DNA from: Epiperipatus broadwayi
Taxonomy: Eukaryota; Onychophora; Udeonychophora; Euonychophora; Peripatidae
DNA length: 64,000 nt
Assembly: GCA_028023455.1 (NCBI GenBank)
Contig: JAQFVV010000988.1
Coordinates: 1-64,000 of the forward strand
Direction of reading: 5' to 3'
The number at the start of each line of letters is the position of its first letter. Position 1 is the first letter of the stretch. Shown piece by piece: positions 1 through 10,838 of the stretch. The notes beneath the pieces are model-generated. The model ran no database searches, was not told the DNA's origin, and saw nothing but the letters and a program-made list of their open reading frames with translations. The translations under genes and the position numbers were made by a program.

Positions 1-375
1 ACAATTCCATCCAGTTCCATAATATACTATTTAAATATTTTAATTGTTAGTATTAATTTAAACTAGTGCTTATACATAGAATATTCCAGACAGTCATGTA
101 GACATTTCCGGTGTTTAGTCTAGTTTTATCTGTATTAATAAATTTGCTACTTATATCATTTAAAATGATTATATAAAATTTTGAAAAATAATTTAGAAAA
201 ATATAGAACTAGATACAATTCTCACCCTCACAATACTTATTATTAAATATATTATATTAACTTTTTATTGCCCATTTATAATATTATAATATTAAATACT
301 ATATAATATTAATTTTAAAAATTTTTTTAGTAATTGACCATTTATAATCATCATTGACCTATAGAAAAGGGCACA
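1..375 (-). repeat. 5' part of the leftmost LTR (3' LTR of element A), cut by the window edge
   Basis: This stretch is nearly identical to 7499-7871 and 14989-15361. On the minus strand it begins TGTGCCCTTTTC directly after the polypurine tract, so it is the start of a 3' LTR. If the LTR is about 4.5 kb, most of it lies left of the window. If the LTR is only 377 bp (TGTG...CACA), this is almost the entire LTR. Confidence 0.75.
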
Positions 376-379
376 ATAA

Positions 380-391
380 CCTCCTCCTTCG
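380..391 (-). other. Polypurine tract of element A
   Basis: The minus strand reads CGAAGGAGGAGG followed by TTAT and then the LTR start TGTGCCC. Its position between the GPY/F remnant and the LTR is where plus-strand priming occurs in Ty3/Gypsy elements. The same motif is present in element B. Confidence 0.75.
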
Positions 392-573
392 AATAAAAAA
401 TTTTAAATTAATGTCCATTTCATTCATTGATATTCAATTTCTTTATCACATACCATGATTAAATTCAGCCTTATGTCACTAAAATACAAACTATACTGCT
501 TTTAATACAAATTCACATATTATTCAACTGTTATACACAAAGTTTTATTTAATATCTAAAATTCTATACTTCT

Positions 574-732
574 GATGGGTATGGGATCAAGCTTCTAGCG
601 TTGTATGTCCCTTTCTCCCCCTCTGGTGTACTCAATATAAAAGTATTCTCCTATCTTGCTACAAATTTTATAGGGTCCCTCATATAATTCAAGGAATTTC
701 CTAAACTGATTTCTTTGCAGGTTGCTAACATT
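574..732 (-). pseudogene. Integrase C-terminal GPY/F domain remnant, element A (frameshifted)
   Basis: The minus strand encodes QFRKFLELYEGPYKICSK, a clear match to the GPY/F module at the C-terminus of Ty3/Gypsy integrases (pattern KFf.lYeGPYkI). In this copy a run of five C (plus strand, about 613-617) is one base longer than in element B. That shifts the frame and produces a stop soon after, so the conserved tail is lost. A stop codon lies immediately upstream of the domain, so it is not fused to the long ORF. No integrase core or zinc finger precedes it. Residual rather than functional is the simplest view. A strong splice-acceptor-like sequence sits just upstream, at 751-752. Confidence 0.8.
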
Positions 733-739
733 TTAAAAT

Positions 740-772
740 TTATATTTGTTCTGTAAAAAAAATAATGTTATA
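740..772 (-). promoter_or_regulatory. Candidate 3' splice site before the GPY/F remnant
   Basis: On the minus strand a run of eight T is followed by ACAG, then AACAAA. This is a textbook polypyrimidine tract plus acceptor, with AG at plus positions 751-752. The same signal is present in element B near 8245. It could receive a donor-like GTAAAA at 7216-7221 (minus) in the upstream LTR. Splicing itself is inference. Confidence 0.4.
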
Positions 773-815
773 TTATTAAATACACATCTTATTTAGGAAT
801 TATTTGTCTTAATCA

Positions 816-2681
816 TTAGGTATTTTCTTTTCTAAATCTAAACTTTAAATCTCTCTCACCTTTCTTAAGTCTCACCTTAGCTTTTCCTATCTTCTTTCCT
901 TTATTAAGATTATTCTTAAGAAAATCTGTTATGAATTTCTCATGCTTTAGACATTTAAGTCTTACTTTTATCTTGCTTAAATCTCTATTCTGATTAAATT
1001 TTTCTTTTATAAATTCACCATTAGGTATCAAGTTCCTAATTCCTTTAAACAATATTTCTTTAGAAATATCAAATTGTAAATGAATATTTCTATCATTAAC
1101 ACTACATTTAGATATCACCTCTTGCATTTTATTTTTAAATTTATTACTACTTTTATCGATAATTTTTGGTAACTCATGTTCCAACAACTTTAAATACTTT
1201 TGCTCTGAAGAGTTTGATTTTATCTTTGTAAATTTACCAAATCTTTTATCATCAATATAATATTTTTTAAAACTATTAAGTTGATCTATAATTTTTTTAC
1301 CAACTAATCTTTCATAGGATTTACTCACTCCTATCATTTCATTAGTCAATTTAAAATACTCTTTGGGATTGTTCAATATTCTTTTATATAATTCATTACT
1401 ACTATTAATTATTTCAATCGATTTTTTATGAATCTCCTTTTCTTCATAAATCATTTCATTATCTATAATAGTTTTTTCAATAAATAACTTGGTTTCTTTC
1501 CTGGCTAATTTAATATAAGGCTCATCTTTTTTAAATTCATCATCTGCTATCTTAACAAATGATACATCATTATATCTATCTTTATCTCCTAATTTAACAA
1601 AATCTATGTTTTCTGGTGTCCAATTAGTACATAAGTTAATATCTTTATTAACTATCTCAATGAATTGTGGATTTTCTTCATCTACAGTCTCTACAATTTC
1701 TTTGTCATCTACCACATTTTCACTAATTAAATTAATAGATTCTTGATTCTTTTCCAAATCTGTATTAATTATTTCAACAGATTGATTACTTATTTTAGTC
1801 TGAATTACCTCTTCCTTAATAATTCTAATTTCTTCATTAATATGATTTATATTACTTTTTACTTCATAGATTTCACTTTTTACACTTAAATTATAACTCT
1901 CTATTTTCTGATCTAACTTACTATTATTTAGTTGCCATCGGACAATAGATTCTTCTATTTGCTTACTTAAACCTCTGATAGTCAACTCGGAAAATTCCTC
2001 AAATCTATTCTTTAATAACTCTTGATTTTTGTATTCTATATTCTCTATCTCATGTTTTAAGGATTCAAAGGTTCTTTCGTTATTATCTAGTCTTATTTCT
2101 ATCTGATTAAATTTATCTTGTACTTCTCCTGTAAGGTCCTCTACCTTCTGGCATGTCTCCTTAAATTTTATCTCTAGATTTTCATTTGTTCTATTCAAGC
2201 TTTCATTAAGAATATCTAAGTTTACCTTATTATCTTCTATTTTTTGAATTATACTGTCATGAAGATTTTTAAACTTTATACCATTATCTTCATTATTCTT
2301 ATTTATACTGTCCTGAAGATTTTTAAACTTTATATCACTATCTTCCTTATTCTTATTTATAATGTCATTATTTTTATTTATATTGTCATTAAGATTTTTA
2401 AACTTTATATCACTATCCTCTTTAAAACTTTTAAACATTTGGGATATTTGAGCTATTAAAATACTATCTAATTCCTTTTCAGGTGCTTTTACCTTTTCTT
2501 CTTCTATTTCACTTTTCACCATCTCCTTTTCCCCATCTTCCATTTTACTCTCTACCTCGTGAGTATCATCTACCAACATTTCCCTTTCACTTAAGTTCTC
2601 GCGTTCTCTTTCCTCTGTACAACCATCATCAAGCATAGACTTAGACAGTTCCATTTCTACCTTACTATCTTGGTTATCCAT
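816..2681 (-). CDS. Long coiled-coil ORF of element A, Gag-position protein of unknown fold (621 aa)
   Basis: The start is set at the ATG giving MDNQDS, because element B begins its 621-aa ORF at the same point. Upstream in-frame codons in copy A derive only from a TAA/A-rich tract. Residues 1-80 are very acidic (runs of E/D/K). Residues about 85-320 are a long heptad-rich coiled coil containing tandem short repeats of the type KEDSDIKFKNL. Residues about 330-470 are mixed, with NWTPENIDFVKLGDKDRY. The C-terminus is strongly basic and ends in RKENT. It lies after the primer site and before the GPY/F remnant, the position of gag. I see no zinc knuckle, protease or capsid motif. Coiled-coil N-termini are also seen in the other gag relics of this window. 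Its being a Gag-like structural protein is inference. It is intact, unlike most coding relics here. Confidence 0.75.
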   Translation of the reverse strand: MDNQDSKVEMELSKSMLDDGCTEERERENLSEREMLVDDTHEVESKMEDGEKEMVKSEIEEEKVKAPEKELDSILIAQISQMFKSFKEDSDIKFKNLNDNINKNNDIINKNKEDSDIKFKNLQDSINKNNEDNGIKFKNLHDSIIQKIEDNKVNLDILNESLNRTNENLEIKFKETCQKVEDLTGEVQDKFNQIEIRLDNNERTFESLKHEIENIEYKNQELLKNRFEEFSELTIRGLSKQIEESIVRWQLNNSKLDQKIESYNLSVKSEIYEVKSNINHINEEIRIIKEEVIQTKISNQSVEIINTDLEKNQESINLISENVVDDKEIVETVDEENPQFIEIVNKDINLCTNWTPENIDFVKLGDKDRYNDVSFVKIADDEFKKDEPYIKLARKETKLFIEKTIIDNEMIYEEKEIHKKSIEIINSSNELYKRILNNPKEYFKLTNEMIGVSKSYERLVGKKIIDQLNSFKKYYIDDKRFGKFTKIKSNSSEQKYLKLLEHELPKIIDKSSNKFKNKMQEVISKCSVNDRNIHLQFDISKEILFKGIRNLIPNGEFIKEKFNQNRDLSKIKVRLKCLKHEKFITDFLKNNLNKGKKIGKAKVRLKKGERDLKFRFRKENT

Positions 2682-3324
2682 ATTTTTTTTTTTAATAATA
2701 ATAATAATATTGTTTTTCAAAATCTAGTATTTCTAATATATTTCTATTTAATTTCATAAATAAGTTCCCTACCAGCTTCTTCTATTTCCATACAATCGTC
2801 ACCTCCAATAATTATAGACAGTATCTCTTACTCCCTACAGTATTTCATTTTAGACAATAATAACAACAATAATAATTCAAAATCATGTGTCACAACATCA
2901 TCCTCTACATGCATGATTCACAGATATTTTTGCACATTTGAAAACATTTCAAATATCTTTTCAATATTTCATTAATTGATATGGTCATAATAAATATACG
3001 AATAATTATTAGCCACTTATGCGTATTTCAAAAATTTTTTATTTGCCAAGTCTTTATAATAATGTAGTATTATACTTTTAAATAATCAGATCATTCACCA
3101 CTTAGAATTGCAATTGTTTGAATCATAAACACTTAGCTCTATAATAATTAAATCTTAAATAACCATTATTACTTTAAAATATTAAATCATCACATTACTA
3201 TTGATTGAATATGATGCCCCCGCTAACACATCTCAAGCTCCTAAAGTTGGGATGTCCTAATCTACTTAATTAACCTTCCCATTCCATGTAAGCCTATTAT
3301 ACTCTCCCCATTTTAATACTCGAG
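2682..3324. other. Leader of internal region A (no gene)
   Basis: AT-rich stretch between the primer site and the ORF start on the minus strand. It contains a TAA/TTA microsatellite next to the ATG and a short open stretch (about 2734-2793, minus) with no recognisable domain. The corresponding leader of element B (10177-10818) is about 99% identical. Confidence 0.5.
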
Positions 3325-3344
3325 CCAACACATTGTCGGCGCCA
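3325..3344 (-). other. Candidate primer-binding site of element A (tRNA-Lys-like)
   Basis: The minus strand reads ...GGGCATATCA then TGGCGCCGACAATGTG. TGGCGCC is complementary to the 3' end of animal tRNA-Lys (GGCGCCA), and the CA just before it fits an LTR end. The nested element at 36234 has a related site, TGGTGCCCAATGTGGGGC. Beyond the first seven bases the match to tRNA-Lys is imperfect, so this is a candidate. Confidence 0.5.
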
Positions 3345-6300
3345 TGATATGCCCTGTATACATAACGTATCGGATCCCTTAAAGCTGGGCCGCCACAATC
3401 TGGCCTCTCACTACATTGTGTAACCATGTACACCTCAAGCCCACCACGTTACGCCATAATCCACCCTTTCACCCTACGTGTATTTACGTGTATATGTGTA
3501 CTCCACTTCCACCCAAAATAAATAATATAATATAGTGAAAATTGCCTCACCAGGTTCTAGCTCTAATAATTAATGAGATATTCAATTAAATGCTTTACTA
3601 GCTCAAATTTCTTAAAATTAACTTAGGTTCTGTTTTAAACTAACTCAAATAACTATTCTATAATTCATGAGACTAGAAGTGGAAATAAAGGGATGACAAA
3701 GTAGATTACATTGAGATAATATCCCATAGGATACCACCTCAATGGCATAAGAACACTATCCCCCCTTTTTACTACTATTACATATAATAACTACATAGTA
3801 TTCTTATGACTTCTGCAACTTCTAATCACTAAACTCATTTAACAATTAAAGTATTAATCTTTTATCTATAATAACAATAATAGTAATTATCTAGCTCAGA
3901 TAAAATAATCTCAGGTTCTTAAATTTATTCAAGGTTAAATTAAAATAAAGTAGCAAAATATGATAAGGGATTTTGTGTCATAATTTACTACTCTGAAATT
4001 AGATTAATAACAAAACAATAATAATAATAATCACAATCTTCATTGTTTAATCTAACTAGTACAACTTTTCTTTTATCGCAAATTTATAACCGTAATAAAT
4101 TAGTTAATAATCTAATATCCTCTTTTTTTTTTATCTTTAAGTAATAAAATAAATTAGTAAGTGGCAGTGTTTAGATAATCTGATACGTGAAGCAAGTGGC
4201 AACTAATAGCATATAATTTAGCAAATTATTCTGACAATGGATTTATGACCAATAACGCAATGCAATTTTATAATTATTCAATTACAAAACATCAATAAAT
4301 ATTTAAGATTAAATATACTTTTCTATTTATATTTTGTGCAAACAATTATATACTTAGTTTAATGACTGTAAACATACCCTATGAATTCATGCAATGATGT
4401 AGAGAAAACAAAACTCAGACACAAGTTTTAATAAACAAATTTTAGAATTTTATTAACAACAATCAAAATTAAGATAAAACAAAACAAATCTATTTACATT
4501 TATTTACAAGGGATATCCTCATTTCTTTTAACACTACAATAGTTGAATTATATATTTTTAGATTTCTTTTATAGTTAATTTAAATTATTATATCTTTTAT
4601 AAGTTATTTATTTATTTCTCATTAGGTTTATTATATTACTTATTTTAACTATTTTATGGGTAATACTATTCTTTACCTTTTAATATTAAAGTTACAGTAT
4701 TATAAATTATATATGTGGGTAAACATCATTTATAAACATTATAAATTTACAATCAATATGGTTTTTTCCTTAAAAAAAAATTACATTTTCTTGTAACTCT
4801 ATATAAGTCACTTTGCATATTGTTCAAATATTATTAGTACCTATTACGTTTGTGATCTAATGCTCGTAAACTCTAATACATTCATTCCATAAGCCATACT
4901 CATGTATAATGCCATAACACGAGTTTAATTATCTCCTGTTTTAGTTTCACATATATTATAATTATCGAATGTTATTACATTCTTTAAATATGCAATACTT
5001 ATATTTTTAAATATAATCAACAATAAGAAAACGTTAAATCATTTTTAATATTTTATATATTTCTATTTGGATATATTTCTATAAAATTATAGTTCATTTC
5101 TTAAAATTAAAATAATTCTCTGACTCCTTCCTTTCTTAGGATATCTGCATCTTTCTTTCAATAATCATAATCTACTCTTTGTTAATACTTAACTATTCTT
5201 ATTTCAAATAACAGCATGACATACATTCTAAAAAATATCTATTGTTTCTTTTCAATAGACTTAACAAATAACGATGTAGTTGCAAGAAATACAGATAAAG
5301 ATAGCGAAAGATGTATAGGATATTGGGAAGATAGATAGATAACTTATCAAACTATATACTTCAAAATGTATGAAACAGTGTGAATAGGGCCGACATTCCT
5401 TGTCTGATAACCCTGGCGATAAGCATGATGTGGCAGCTATTTATTCAGCTTTACCAAACATCTAATAAGATTCACAAGAAAGATAAAAATAACACTGTCC
5501 ATGATAACATGTGTAACAGTCATAGGGCTTTGTTAACTACGCTGATTACCATCTAAAACTACTTATTATTTCATTCCCTGTAGCATCCTAGTTTTAAATA
5601 CATCCTCTTGGTTTTCCGAATCTCCACGTACTACCAAGTCACTACCCAAACTATCTCTCAAGATTTTTACTGTATCCAACATCGATAAAACTAACTACCT
5701 TTTAAAACAATAAACAAAATTCACTAATATAAAACATTTCCCTATTCTATAAGAACAATTTATCTTGCTTTATTACTCTGTAGGTTCGACATCTACGTTT
5801 TGTTAAAATACCACTTAAATATCCTAATCAAAAAAATTAACAGAAAATATGACATAACCATCGGTTATATTGAACTATATTAATAACACATAAAATGATT
5901 ATCGTATGCATATTTTTTAAAAAATCTAATCACATCTCAAAGTGTTTTAAAGTGTTGTTTTTGAAAATGCGTTTTACAATAATTATAACAATAAAACTTT
6001 GCATTACATTCATTCGATTCACAGCTGATCTAAATAAATAAAACATACATTATATCATTAATAACCATAAAATGTACCAAAATAATCTTTACCTTCCTAT
6101 TAGAGTTCGTAGTAGGTTTCTTTCTCCTCGAGCATCGCAAACATACAAAATTTCCACACACATACAATTTTATTTGAACATTCAAAATCAAACATATTAT
6201 TTTATATAATGTTATATTGCAAATTAATGTATTTGTTTCCCTATCGCTATCTAAAACTTAATGTTTAACTTAGATTAATAAAGAAAATAATTTAAACCAT

Positions 6301-7871
6301 AATCACATATTTTTCTGGCGGTAAATCTTGGTTAGTCCCATAATATTTATTATTTCTTCTTTGTCCGAATGTTCTCCTTTTTGATTATTAAAGTTTTAAA
6401 TAAATTAGTTCATTTAGTAAACTGTTTAGACGATCTTTAGTTTCAATGTTTAATTCAAAATTATTAAAAAAACATTTATTTAGTTATCCCACAAATTTTT
6501 TAATGTTCGGGCGAATATTACCTCGGCACGTTGATGCATCTTTATTTCTAGCAGAACTACAATTATCTAATAATTATGGTACCAATTGCGTTTTTCCATG
6601 GATCCAATATTTTATATTTATTTCTCTGTGAAATATTTTTTTTTTCTTTAGGCAAGTATTTTCCTTGGTAAATTTCACTTTTATTCATTATTATTTTATA
6701 TACAACATTTTCAATCTTTAACTATTTCTGGAGTATTTGCTCAGGTCATCTTAAAGAAAGCAATTCACATTATTTCAATAATAAAAATTCTTTTTTATCC
6801 ATTTATTCTTATACGAATAATATTTATTTTTATTTCCCATTATATTCATTAACTTTGCGCACAATGTCCTTTCATTAATTTTATACGCACGAAAGCAGTT
6901 TTCATAATAATATGCTATACAAACTATATCAACGAACGACATTAACATTTTTGAAATATTATAAAATTTATAACTTGGTTTTAAGAATCTATCCATTTTT
7001 TATTGAAAATTCCGATTATATTTTAATAGAATCCACTGGCAGGTAACTGTGGAGTTAGTGAATCATTATTATGAGAACTTTTTTAAAATTTTATTCTTAG
7101 ATTCTCTTCGGAAGATTTTAAATTGTCAGTTAGTTTCTTTCAAAGATATTATTAAAAATTATAATAAAATTGACTAATAAATTGAAGAAAGAAAGAAATT
7201 TTAAAGAGCTTAAAATTTTACCTCTGCTCTGGAGTCAACACATTTTTGTTCTCCTCGTTTTTACAATTAATTGGCGCGATTTCTATTGTCTGCCAAGATC
7301 TATCTTTTTATTGGTCACTCCCTACCTTGGTTTATAGACAATTTCTAAAGTTTCAAAATCGTGACGTAATAGACTTAAATATTAACCTATTATTATTTTT
7401 AAATTTATTATTATCTATTACAATTTAATTACTTTTAAAATAATTTTGAAACAATAATTAATAATGATGTATAATCTTATTTTTTTTTATAATGTGTGAC
7501 AATTCCATCCAGTTCCATAATATACTATTTAAATATTTTAATTGTTAGTATTAATTTAAACTAGTGCTTATACATAGAATATTCCAGACAGTCATGTAGA
7601 CATTTCCAGTGTTTAGTCTAGTTTTATCTGTATTAATAAATTTGCTACTTATATCATTTAAAATGATTATATAAAATTTTGAAAAATCATTTAGAAAAAT
7701 ATAGAACTAGATACAATTCTCACCACCACAATACTTATTATTAAATATATTATATTAACCTTTTATTGCCCAATTATAATCTATAATATTAAATACTATA
7801 TAATATTAATACTAAAATTTTTTTAGTAATTGACCATTTATAATCATCATTGACCTATAGAAAAGGGCACA
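3345..7871 (-). repeat. Shared middle LTR (about 4.5 kb): 3' LTR of element B and 5' LTR of element A
   Basis: On the minus strand it runs from TGTGCCC (7871) to ...ATATCA (3345), followed by the TGGCGCC primer site. It has no long ORF, only scattered 60-75 codon open stretches on both strands that show no family. A donor-like CAGAG/GTAAAA lies at 7216-7224 (minus), about 650 bases after the LTR start. The alternative is a short LTR (7495-7871, TGTG...CACA) followed by a 4.8-kb non-coding leader. I favour the long LTR because the short one is not followed by any TGG primer site. The sequence is nearly identical to 10839-15361. Confidence 0.55.
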
Positions 7872-7875
7872 ATAA

Positions 7876-7887
7876 CCTCCTCCTTCG
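7876..7887 (-). other. Polypurine tract of element B
   Basis: Same purine tract (GAAGGAGGAGG on the minus strand) and same spacing to TGTGCCC as in element A. Confidence 0.75.
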
Positions 7888-8059
7888 AATAAAAAATTTT
7901 AAATTAATGTCCATTTCATTCATTGATATTCAATTTCTTTATCACATACCATGATTAAATTCAGCCTTATGTCACTAAAATACAAACTATACTGCTTTTA
8001 ATACAAATTCACATATTATTCAACTGTTATACACAAAGTTTTATTTAATATCTAAAATT

Positions 8060-8227
8060 CTATACTTCTGATGGGTATGGGATCAAGCTTCTAGCGTTGT
8101 ATGTCCCTTTCTCCCCTCTGGTGTACTCAATATAAAAGCATTCTTCTATCTTGCTACAAATTTTATAGGGTCCCTCATATAATTCAAGGAATTTCCTAAA
8201 CTGATTTCTTTGCAGGTTGCTAACATT
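8060..8227 (-). pseudogene. Integrase C-terminal GPY/F domain remnant, element B (frame intact)
   Basis: The minus-strand frame reads QFRKFLELYEGPYKICSK and continues through GTYNARSLIPYPSEV to a stop. This is the complete C-terminal module of Ty3/Gypsy integrases. The decayed pol at the right end of the window has a matching tail, SYNAWSLKPITNAEKD, near 61850. This copy lacks the one-base insertion that breaks element A. It still has no upstream catalytic integrase, so it marks where pol was deleted. The acceptor-like tract precedes it. Confidence 0.85.
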
Positions 8228-8310
8228 TTAAAATTTATATTTGTTCTGTAAAAAAAATAATGTTATATTATTAAATACACATCTTATTTAGGAATTATTT
8301 GTCTTAATCA

Positions 8311-10176
8311 TTAGGTATTTTCTTTTCTAAATCTAAACTTTAAATCTCTCTCACCTTTCTTAAGTCTCACCTTAGCTTTTCCTATCTTCTTTCCTTTATT
8401 AAGATTATTCTTAAGAAAATCTGTTATGAATTTCTCATGCTTTAGACATTTAAGTCTTACTTTTATCTTGCTTAAATCTCTATTCTGATTAAATTTTTCT
8501 TTTATAAATTCACCATTAGGTATCAAGTTCCTAATTCCTTTAAACAATATTTCTTTAGAAATATCAAATTGTAAATGAATATTTCTATCATTAACACTAC
8601 ATTTAGACATCACCTCTTGCCTTTTATTTTTAAATTTATTACTACTTTTATCGATAATTTTTGGTAACTCATGTTCCAACAACTTTAAATACTTTGGCTC
8701 TGAAGAGTTTGATTTTATCTTTGTAAATTTACCAAATCTTTTATCATCAATATAATATTTTTTAAAACTATTAAGTTGATCTATAATTTTTTTACCAACT
8801 AATCTTTCATAGGATTTACTCACTCCTATCATTTCATTAGTCAATTTAAAATACTCTTTGGGATTGTTCAATATTCTTTTATATAATTCATTACTACTAT
8901 TAATTATTTCAATCGATTTTTTATGAATCTCCTTTTCTTCATAAATCATTTCATTATCTATAATAGTTTTTTCAATAAATAACTTGGTTTCTTTCCTGGC
9001 TAATTTAATATAAGGCTCATCTTTTTTAAATTCATCATCTGCTATCTTAACAAATGATACATCATTATATCTATCTTTATCTCCTAATTTAACAAAATCT
9101 ATGTTTTCTGGTGTCCAATTAGTACATAAGTTAATATCTTTATTAACTATCTCAATGAATTGTGGATTTTCTTCATCTACAGTCTCTACAATTTCTTTGT
9201 CATCTACCACATTTTCACTAATTAAATTAATAGATTCTTGATTCTTTTCCAAATCTGTATTAATTATTTCAACAGATTGATTACTTATTTTAGTCTGAAT
9301 TACCTCTTCCTTAATAATTCTAATTTCTTCATTAATATGATTTATATTACTTTTTACTTCATAGATTTCACTTTTTACACTTAAATTATAACTCTCTATT
9401 TTCTGATCTAACTTACTATTATTTAGTTGCCATCGGACAATAGATTCTTCTATTTGCTTACTTAAACCTCTGATAGTCAACTCGGAAAATTCCTCAAATC
9501 TATTCTTTAATAACTCTTGATTTTTGTATTCTATATTCTCTATCTCATGTTTTAAGGATTCAAAGGTTCTTTCGTTATTATCTAGTCTTATTTCTATCTG
9601 ATTAAATTTATCTTGTACTTCTCCCGTAAGGTCCTCTACCTTCTGGCATGTCTCCTTAAATTTTATCTCTAGATTTTCATTGGTTCTATTCAAGCTTTCA
9701 TTAAGAATATCTAAGTTTACCTTATTATCTTCTATTTTTTGAATTATACTGTCATGAAGATTTTTAAACTTTATACCATTATCTTCATTATTCTTATTTA
9801 TACTGTCCTGAAGATTTTTAAACTTTATATCACTATCTTCCTTATTCTTATTTATAATGTCATTATTTTTATTTATATTGTCATTAAGATTTTTAAACTT
9901 GATATCACTATCCTCTTTAAAACTTTTAAACATTTGGGATATTTGAGCTAGTAAAATACTATCTGATTCCTTTTCAGGCACTTTTACTTTCTCTTCTTCT
10001 ATTTCACTTTTCACTATCTCCTTTTCCCCTTCTTCCATTTTACTCTCGACCTTGTGAGTATCATCTACCAACATTTCCCTTTCACTTAAGTTCTCGCGTT
10101 CTTTTTCCTCTGTACAACCATTATCAAGCATAGACTTAGACAGTTCCATTTCTACCTTACTATCTTGGTCATCCAT
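8311..10176 (-). CDS. Long coiled-coil ORF of element B (621 aa)
   Basis: Second copy of the element's only long ORF, starting MDDQDS. Domain order is as in copy A: acidic head (residues 1-80), coiled coil (about 85-320) with repeated IKFKNL heptads, mixed central part, basic tail. The two proteins differ at about 12 positions. Nine of these fall in the first 80 residues (for example KAPEKELD against KVPEKESD), and the remaining 540 residues show only three. Both copies are free of stops and frameshifts, although the flanking GPY/F remnant of copy A is broken. No family motif is recognised. The position suggests a Gag-like structural role, which is unproven. Confidence 0.75.
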   Translation of the reverse strand: MDDQDSKVEMELSKSMLDNGCTEEKERENLSEREMLVDDTHKVESKMEEGEKEIVKSEIEEEKVKVPEKESDSILLAQISQMFKSFKEDSDIKFKNLNDNINKNNDIINKNKEDSDIKFKNLQDSINKNNEDNGIKFKNLHDSIIQKIEDNKVNLDILNESLNRTNENLEIKFKETCQKVEDLTGEVQDKFNQIEIRLDNNERTFESLKHEIENIEYKNQELLKNRFEEFSELTIRGLSKQIEESIVRWQLNNSKLDQKIESYNLSVKSEIYEVKSNINHINEEIRIIKEEVIQTKISNQSVEIINTDLEKNQESINLISENVVDDKEIVETVDEENPQFIEIVNKDINLCTNWTPENIDFVKLGDKDRYNDVSFVKIADDEFKKDEPYIKLARKETKLFIEKTIIDNEMIYEEKEIHKKSIEIINSSNELYKRILNNPKEYFKLTNEMIGVSKSYERLVGKKIIDQLNSFKKYYIDDKRFGKFTKIKSNSSEPKYLKLLEHELPKIIDKSSNKFKNKRQEVMSKCSVNDRNIHLQFDISKEILFKGIRNLIPNGEFIKEKFNQNRDLSKIKVRLKCLKHEKFITDFLKNNLNKGKKIGKAKVRLKKGERDLKFRFRKENT

Positions 10177-10818
10177 ATTTTTTTTTTAATAATAATAATA
10201 ATATTGTTTTTCAAAATCTAGTATTTCTAATATATTTCTATTTAATTTCATAAATAAGTTCCCTACCAGCTTCTTCTATTTCCATACAATCGTCACCTCC
10301 AATAATTATAGACAGTATCTCTTACTCCCTACAGTATTTCATTTTAGACAATAATAACAACAATAATAATTCAAAATCATGTGTCACAACATCATCCTCT
10401 ACATGCATGATTCACAGATATTTTTGCACATTTGAAAACATTTCAAATATCTTTTCAATATTTCATTAATTGATATGGTCATAATAAATATACAAATAAT
10501 TATTAGCCACTTATGCGTATTTCAAAAAATTTTTATTTGCCAAGTCTTTATAATAATGTAGTATTATACTTTTAAATAATCAGATCATCCACCACTTAGA
10601 ATTGCAATTGTTTGAATCATAAACACTTAGCTCTATAATAATTAAATCTTAAATAACCATTATTACTCTAAAATATTAAATCATCACATTACTATTGATT
10701 GAATATGATGCCCCCGCTAACACATCTCAAGCTCCTAAAGTTGGGATGTCCTAATCTACTTAATTAACCTTCCCATTCCATGTAAGCCTATTATACTCTC
10801 CCCATTTTAATACTCGAG

Positions 10819-10838
10819 CCAACACATTGTCGGCGCCA
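10819..10838 (-). other. Candidate primer-binding site of element B
   Basis: Same TGGCGCC-containing sequence as at 3325-3344, directly after ...ATATCA on the minus strand. It marks the inferred inner edge of the 5' LTR. Confidence 0.5.

Noticed and set aside
2244-2459. Plus-strand open frame (and its twin at 9739-9951)
   Set aside because: Antisense shadow of the coiled-coil repeats of the long minus-strand ORF.
6446-7428. Open frames of 60-74 codons inside the inferred LTR (also 13938-14162)
   Set aside because: No motif. The copy-B equivalent of 6446-6631 has indels that change its length and tail, so no conserved protein is maintained.
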